Positions 57,922-64,000 of a stretch of DNA of 64,000 nt are shown one piece after another (position 1 is the first letter of the stretch; each line of letters starts with the position of its first letter). The DNA lies in the NCBI GenBank assembly GCA_036365515.1, contig CM070876.1, positions 108,713,310 through 108,777,309 of the forward strand, given 5' to 3'. The notes beneath the pieces were generated by a model that saw only the letters and a program-made list of their open reading frames with translations, had not been told where the DNA came from and searched no databases. The position numbers were made by a program, and so were the translations under genes. Source of the DNA: Torymus aiolomorphi (Eukaryota > Arthropoda > Insecta > Hymenoptera > Torymidae).

Positions 57922-58451
57922 TTTCAAACCTTTTAAATCTTTAAACGTCCTGGAAACCGTGATCCCCTAAATCTATAAAATATCAAAACTGTGAAATCTT
58001 GAAATATTGAATCTATATATTCTGTATGAATTAAATTCATAATTTTTTTTAGAAAATCATGTACCTTAAGATTTCTGAATCCTATATATATATATATAGA
58101 TAAATATCTAAGCCTTATATCTTTATATTTCTAATTAGATTGTGCTACGATTTCCTTTACTTTAGGCTATTAAACTCTCCAAAAATTAGACTTTTAAACT
58201 TTTTTTTAAAAGTATCATTCCAAATACAATAAAAAGAAAACAGATTAAGAATTCATTTTTTTCTATACCCGCCGAGATATAAAATTTCTTTAAGCATATT
58301 CAGTAAACTTATTATTTCATAAAATTAATTGGACAGAGATGAAAAAGTATCTTATAAAATTAAAATACCACATCACATAAATTTCTAATTTTTTCTTGTA
58401 ATTCCGACTGTCATATGATTGTATAAAATTTTATATTTTCTTTTATTGCAG
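57922..58451. other. Remainder of intron 2, AT-rich
   Basis: No feature except a short TATA dinucleotide run near 58,085. A pyrimidine-rich stretch and GCAG acceptor end the intron. Confidence 0.6.
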
Positions 58452-58743
58452 AAAATGAAAATCAAATTCTTCTGAATCGACATAATAATAGTCTTCAGAC
58501 AGAGACAGTAGCCAGTAATATTAAAAAGATCATTGGAAATCAAATTCTCATATCAAAGAATAAGAATTTTGATAAATATGAGATATCCTCATACAATTTC
58601 ACTAACGCAGTGGAAGAAAATGTATATAATAACTACTCACCTGACATATCAGATAATAGCGGTACGTAAAATAATATTTTGACATTTGATTTTAGATACA
58701 GACAAATCCGGACACAAACGGGCACAAGCAAAACTCGTATTAA

Positions 58744-58972
58744 CAATCTGTTTGAAGTTTGCAACGTTGGAGTCCAACGAAATTTTAGAAAATTACTTTT
58801 ATTTTTATTCTTAAATGTAATATTCTTCAATTTTCCGATAGCTTTAGCGGTTTACAACCCAATATAACATTAAAATAAAGATTTCACTGTAATTTGTAGA
58901 TTTTTAGCCATTCTATTGATTTGTGAAAAATTTTTTCGTTGCGCTCCAACGTTGCAAACTTCAGACAAATTA
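58744..58972. mobile_element. 229-bp MITE in intron 3, TTAA flanks
   Basis: TTAA lies at 58,740-58,743 and 58,973-58,976. The ends mirror each other: CAATCTGTTTGAAGTTTGC on the left, TAATTTGTCTGAAGTTTGC read inward from the right, extending through AACGTTGGAG. TTAA duplication is typical of piggyBac and Kolobok transposases; which one is unknown. Confidence 0.8.
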
Positions 58973-61186
58973 TTAACAATAAAATAACCTCAATACTATA
59001 AAACCAATGTTGTAAAAAATTTATTTTAAACGTTTGTTACAGATGAAGAATCTCAAATTGTTCCGGATACTAATAATAATTCTCAATCAGAAATATTATC
59101 TAAGACTGCAAACACGAAATTAAGAAAGAAAACCATGTTACCAATTACCGAGATTTCTGATGTAGTGTCGAAGTTTTCTTTAGAAAAGGAACTGTCAGAA
59201 CAGTTATCGGAAAATATCATCCCTGTAAGCAGTTCAGTAAATCAGTCAAAATCTGTGCAGAAAAATAATACTATTGATTTAAATAAAATCAATAAAAATC
59301 CCTTAGGAACTGTTTTTAGAAATCAAACTGATCTACCAAGAGGTACTGCTGAGAAACAACAAAAAACATATAGCTGTCCATTCTGTAAAAAGATTATGAA
59401 GGAAAAAATTTCTGAGCATATTTTTCGAGTTCATAAGAAAGAACCTATAGTACAAAAAATAAAATCGTTGCCTTCTAGTAAACGCAAGAAAGGTGAACAC
59501 TTAAATCTGCAGCAAATGGAGCGACTTCACCTATTATCATTGCTACGAAATGAGGGAGCGTTTGCAAGAAACTGCGCAGCGAATGATGTACGAGACGTTC
59601 AGTTACCTAGACGTATTAGAGAAAACTCCAATATAAGAACCATACAAGACTTACGGGCTTGCTCGTATTGCTTTGGACATTTTGGCGCAAAAAGTATACA
59701 TAAACATTTGAAAAGATGCAAGGGAGATTCGAATCGCAACACAGATATAAATGTACTAAATAATCTTGCTCTTGGTGACATTCATTTCGAGGCCAATATC
59801 TATTTACGCATAGTGGCATCTAGGCTTCGAAAAGACGAAGTATCGACCATAATAAGGTATGACTATAAATACAGAACCAAGCCTATAAATACAGAACATC
59901 TAATCACCATAATAAACAAATAAGAGCCGAGTTACGCCTTTTAGGCCGAATACTATTGTCTGCAAAAGCTGAAAAAAGTGAAGTGACAGATTTTAAATCG
60001 TTAATGGATCCAGCTTATGACATGCTATTTATTCAAATTTCTAATAAATTCGGTCAGTATGATCACTCTTTAGGTTATCATAAAGCACCTGCGGCCGCAC
60101 AAAACGTGGCAAGAATCACAAAGGACGTGTGTGAAATCCATATCGGCCATTGCATTCGAATGAAGTTACAAGAGGAAAAAAAAAACTGAAGACTTACTAC
60201 ATTTACTCAACTTAGATATTCCTGTTTTTGTGAGCAAATCGGTGTCAGAATCGCAAACACAAATAGAATTAGAGAAAGGAATGCCTAAGTTGCCATCCCC
60301 ATCTGATATACATACATTAAATCAATATGTATTAGAAAAGAGGGATGACGCATTTAAAAAGCTGTCCACTGAATTCGATTACACAACTTGGCTTGAACTG
60401 GGACGTACTACCCTGATTTCAATTCTGCTATTTAATAGAAAGAGGCCAGGGGAGCTCTCGAGGATTAAACTACTCCCATTTGTTAAAAATAGGGAAGATT
60501 TAAAACTCAGTAATCCAGAATATTATAATAAATTATCAGAGCCAATGAAAAAAATTGCTAATAAATATATCAGAGTTTTAATAAGAGGCAAGAAAAATGC
60601 AAAAATAACGCCTGTATTATTGGATAGAAGAATCTTAGATTGTGCTGAATTATTTATCAATTATCGTGATGAGGCGGGAATAAATATAAAAAATCCTTAT
60701 GTCTTCGCATTGCCTGACAGTTTTGACGGCTTTAAATGGATAGAGGCGTCGCCACTTTTACTAAAGTATTCTCAAAACTGTGGTGCAGACATACCACATT
60801 TACTGAGAGGTGTAACGCTCAGAAAACATGTTGCAACAGTAGGAATATCGTTGAATTTGACAGATGGTCAAATTGAAACTTTGAGTAAATTTATGGGACA
60901 TGAAAAAACAATCCACCTTAACATTTACAGGCAGCCGGTTGGTACTAACGATATTTTAGAAGTATCGCAATTTTTAGAGAAAGCTCAAAATGAGTTTGTA
61001 GAAACGAACAATGGACGTATTGAGTGTGAGGGTGGAAGTTTATCTGATATGGAAGAAGATGATGACGAAGACGAGCATCCTCCTTCAGAATTCTCCAAGA
61101 AACTAGATTCGTCAAAATCTTCAGCGGCCAAAGTTCAGCCAAAAAGCTATGCAAAGAAATCTGTACAGTCATCCGAAGGTATTTAA

Positions 61187-61484
61187 GACAATATTAATTT
61201 AACACAACCCTAATTTTAATCTCGGTCTTAATCTCAATCGTTATGTCTGAATCTCTCCTTCAGTGTAGATCTCAATTCGTACCTCAACTGCAGTTTTAAC
61301 CTCGACTTCAACCCCAATCTGAGCACTCAATTTAAGTTAAATCGTGGACTTACTCTGATCCTCAATTTCTATTTCTATCTCAACCTAAACCGCTACCTCA
61401 ATCCCAACTCAACCTCAATCTGAAGGCTTCAATTTTCGCCTTGAATAAAACTTAGCGTAAATCTCTATCTCAACCTCAATCTAG
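61187..61484 (+). repeat. Degenerate (CTCAA)n-type low-complexity tract
   Basis: After the recombinase stop there are about 280 bp of imperfect CTCAAC/CTCAAT words 6-12 bp apart. There is no open frame of note. It may be the gene's 3' flank or a transposon subterminal region. Confidence 0.7.
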
Positions 61485-61783
61485 TGTCCCAAAACACGAA
61501 CAATCTGAAAAATGCAATTGGTTTTTTCTTCTTAAAAAGAACTGCTACGAATTCATCGACATGAAGGTTCTCCGAAAGAATTTATTCTTTCCATCAACTA
61601 ACTATACTAATGATTATGTTTATTTTAGTCTAGGTCAAGTCTGTCTGGCCAGTATAGTTAATTGATGAATGGAAAGAATAAATTTTGTTCGAAGAAGCTT
61701 CCTGTCAATGAATTAGTAGCAGTTCTTTATAAGAAGGGCAACCAGGTAAATTGCATTTTTCAGATAGTTCGTGTTTTGGGACA
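61485..61783. mobile_element. 299-bp MITE, TIR TGTCCCAAAACACGAAC
   Basis: The ends TGTCCCAAAACACGAAC and its inverse are perfect, and arms of about 130 bp mirror each other (CTGAAAAATGCAATT, AAAGAACTGCTAC, TTTATTCTTTCCATC). The centre lies near 61,635. The target duplication is not clear. Confidence 0.88.
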
Positions 61784-61934
61784 TTATTCAAGATCAAAAA
61801 AGGTTATGGCTGATTTCTCGATAATTTTCCTGTAATCTACATTGCCTTAGCTTTCAAATGCGACCTTGAGCGTCCTTGTAGTCCTTTTGGTTGCAAAAAT
61901 ATTTGATTTTGAAAAAAAAAAAAAAAAATACCCC
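61784..61934. other. Spacer ending in a poly(A) run
   Basis: Unrecognised sequence ends in an A16 run at 61,913-61,928, immediately before a truncated gypsy LTR. This is probably a recombination or insertion junction. Confidence 0.5.
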
Positions 61935-62076
61935 ACTGTGCGTCGGTGTTAGGAGGCCCCTCAACTACCTCGTTTTCTTACCCGCTGTAAAGGAAAGGCA
62001 CCACTACCGGCTATTTCGCGGATAACGCGTCGCGGCTCACACACGCCTTCTCTCTTTCATACTCTAAATACTCTGA

Positions 62077-62119
<43 letters not shown>

Positions 62120-62525
62120 TCGCTGAGGGGATGATTGGCTGCTCGTCGTCTCGTTCGCGCTGGTTGCTGATTTCTCACCTCTACGGTGCTCCTGGTCTCT
62201 CTCCTCCAGGTTGCTCGCAGTGGATCGTACTCCCTTCTCACTCGTACGAAAGGTTCGCGCGAGCAACTTCTCTCTCCGAAGTTCCAGTCAAGAATGCCGT
62301 TGCCGGCGCTCTCGCCCTCCAAGCACGGGGCCCGTGTATTCGCACAGTGTTGCACACGAAAACTCGCGAGAAAACGCGTGCTTAACAAAAATATCAAATA
62401 CTCCCGACGCTCGCAAACTCGCACTCCCCCTCGCTAGGCCACACGCCCGTCTCGCAAACAAGGGTTGAGTGCTCCCCAGATGGCACAACTAACGGCTCCT
62501 AACAGCGATTCACTCACTCATTCGT
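61935..62525 (-). mobile_element. Second gypsy LTR, truncated and diverged
   Basis: This aligns to the part of the 47,633-48,437 LTR from GCGTCGGTG onward (ACCCGCTGTAAAGGAAAGGC, then CTACCGGCT). It ends near the word CGTCACA at about 62,525, where a purine-rich sense tract again lies outside. The first roughly 235 bp of the LTR are missing. A (CT)n run of 36 bp at 62,081-62,116 has expanded within it. Overlapping frames here are compositional. Confidence 0.75.
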
Positions 62526-63165
62526 CACATACGGAAGGGGCCTGAAATTCTCTCCCTTGGCTCCACTATCGGCTCTTACTAACTACTTAACTACTATCGT
62601 CTGCGCAAGAACTCCGCTAGAGCTTCTAGCAGCTTCTCTGGCTGCTTTCCGAGCCGCTCCTCTACGACGAATTCGACATCCTAGTCATTTGGCACTGCCC
62701 TGGGAGATTCCGGGATTCTCACTTCGCACACGCTAGCCTCCAGCATCATTGGGCTATTGCCAGTCACGTTCGCCTCGATCTCCATCTGCTTGTCGTCGCT
62801 TGCGTCGAGGAGGTAGCGCTCGAGCTCGTCCTTCTCTCTCCAGCACTATTAAAACAGGCTCCTGCAATCGGCGTACTGCGGCCTCAGCTGCTCGTCCTCG
62901 CATCTCACATGCTTCGCGCTCTCTGGCTGCAGCCTCGACTCTCTCGATGACTCTGTAGAAGCCAGATCATGTCGAAGATGATCTTTTCTGCTTCTATCTC
63001 CTCAACTCACATCTCATACCAGCTCCAAGATTGTAGCCTTTTTACCTGCTCTCTCAGCACCACTATGGCGTCCTCCTGAAGAGCCGAGGGCCCCTTAACT
63101 TCCCGAGGGAAAGGCGGCCTATCACTCGGCCTTTCCGACGCTTGGCGTTGATCTCCTTTCATAAT
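62526..63165 (-). other. Unassigned GC-rich segment of the second gypsy copy
   Basis: It sits between LTR and integrase 3' end, where the first copy has almost nothing. On the minus strand a Met at 63,160-63,162 opens a short charged frame, then stops accumulate. It could be a degraded third open frame, an extra insertion, or a piece of a different element's gag. I cannot decide. Confidence 0.4.
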
Positions 63166-63199
63166 CCTATACAAATATAAGTGAATTAGATTTTGTTCA

Positions 63200-64000
63200 A
63201 ACTATATTTTTCACGGCCCTAGATAACGTCTGTTCGTCGCATTACTAAGTCCCCCTCGCTAATCTTATTTTTATTTTACTTCCGTGTCTGTTTTTCTTGC
63301 GCCTGATCGTGTGTCGCGCCACTAAATCTCTCAACGTGACTAGTCACTTTATTCTATCTACCCATACTTCCTGTGGTCCTCTCAAAATCGGATGCGCTCC
63401 TTCTTCTACCTCTCTACATAAACTCTTTACAGGATGCGATTATCTACCGTAAGTCAAGAAGGCCTGGTATACTCTTGTCGTCGCTTGAATTTCCGTGTTG
63501 ATTGTGTGACGCAATTCGTGAATATGAACGTCCCAATTTCGATGGTCGGCTCCGACAAATGCGCCGATAATCGTTTTAAGCGTTCTGTTACTTCTCTCCA
63601 CCGGATTCGCTTGAGAGTAATAACGTGGTGTAGTTACGGGTTTTATCCCGTATTCTTCTAACGGTTTTCGCAAATATTGATTATCAAACTGGCGTCCAGT
63701 ATCGATTAAAAAATACTGCGCCATTTTTCATCTGCATAAAATAAATTCATCAAGTGCTCGCACTATTTATTTACTATCAGCCTTCCTCAAGGGCTTGACT
63801 TTTACCTACCGTGTAAATAATCCTGAAACACAACTGTTATCCGCTCTTTGGTCGCCACGAAACCATCGCTAAACGCGCATCAATATCGAACAATTTACAC
63901 AAAACCATACCGAGAATTAAATCATGATCTAATTAAAAAACGACTTTAAATTTAATCACTTTCAGCTTTCCATCGACTTCGAGCATTAAGAGAAGCACGC
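63200..64000 (-). pseudogene. Second Ty3/gypsy pol copy, internally deleted, runs off window
   Basis: 63,440-63,724 encodes the integrase stretch from a TGRQFDNQYLR motif (TDDGREFDNQTLR in the first copy, so the DD aspartates are altered) through NPVERSNRTLK, including the catalytic glutamate. The flank at 63,200-63,430 matches the 3' end of pol (48,485-48,900). At about 63,840 the alignment jumps from the first copy's 49,285 region to about 51,250. RNase H, nearly all of RT and the integrase N-terminus are therefore deleted, roughly 2 kb. The end (63,850-64,000) matches the protease/RT linker across the MITE site with no MITE. Confidence 0.88.

Larger units (their letters stand above)
56402..61186 (+). 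pseudogene. Spliced Crypton-like tyrosine recombinase gene, two frameshifts
   Basis: Exons fit in phase with GT-AG borders: 56,402-56,576; 57,004-57,182; 58,452-58,661; 59,043 to 61,186. The first three encode acidic, asparagine/serine-rich sequence with no start codon, so upstream exons are missing or lie beyond the 15-kb composite. The fourth has two zinc-finger-like motifs (59,135 frame: C81, C84, H95, H100; C176, C179, H191, C195) and a C-terminal recombinase domain. In the frame at 60,230-61,186 the expected residues are R72 (RKRPGE), R198 and H200 (LRKH), G223-H224 and Y233 (NIYRQP). An acidic tail follows. Two breaks interrupt it: a 20-bp tandem duplication at 59,864-59,903, and a one-base change in the A10 run at 60,176-60,185. 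This family is widespread in animals. Crypton relationship is inference; a domesticated host gene is possible. Confidence 0.78.

Overview
This window is eukaryotic and looks like repeat-rich, centromere- or heterochromatin-like DNA from an arthropod, most likely an insect. The evidence is a large satellite array, a Mutator-like transposase, a Ty3/gypsy gag-pol, other arthropod-type transposon proteins, and a gene with phase-consistent GT-AG introns in AT-rich flanks. I cannot name the species. I see no conventional single-copy host gene, tRNA, rRNA or CRISPR array. Family calls come from recognising motifs by eye; no database search was run, and inverted-repeat arm ends are approximate.

Layout. 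(1) 1-24,930: one continuous tandem satellite, monomer about 175 bp, roughly 142 copies, carrying several nested block duplications of 4 to about 30 monomers. (2) 24,931-34,290: a repeat called A abuts the array and recurs inverted at 33,458-33,640, where it again abuts satellite, now diverged and reversed. Between the two lie a broken Mutator-like transposase, a three-layer nested palindrome (28,634-30,295) and several small inverted-repeat elements. (3) 34,291-40,948: AT-rich DNA bounded by inverted satellite fragments, then a foldback-arranged non-LTR retrotransposon remnant. (4) 40,949-56,141: a 15.2 kb composite with long terminal inverted repeats (TIRs). The arms contain 123-bp subterminal repeats, degenerate CCCTAAA/TTTAGGG tracts and the end of a gypsy LTR. 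The core is a minus-strand Ty3/gypsy gag-pol. The left arm is split by two further transposons: a 4.03 kb element with CATATG target duplications and a 1.88 kb palindromic element with TA duplications. (5) 56,402-61,186: a spliced plus-strand gene with zinc-finger-like motifs and a Crypton-like tyrosine-recombinase domain, disrupted by two frameshifts; its introns carry an LTR and a TTAA-flanked miniature inverted-repeat element (MITE). (6) 61,187-64,000: simple repeats, another MITE, and a second, internally deleted copy of the same gypsy family running off the window.

How the parts relate. Almost everything recognisable is mobile or satellite DNA, and insertion order can be read from the nesting. 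The second gypsy copy at 63.2-64.0 kb lacks the 320-bp MITE that splits the first copy's protease/RT junction, so it serves as an empty site. A recurring theme is long inverted duplication: I count about ten independent foldback structures at scales from 95 bp to 15 kb. The most unusual candidate is the 15 kb composite, in which gypsy gag-pol is enclosed by inverted rather than direct terminal repeats.
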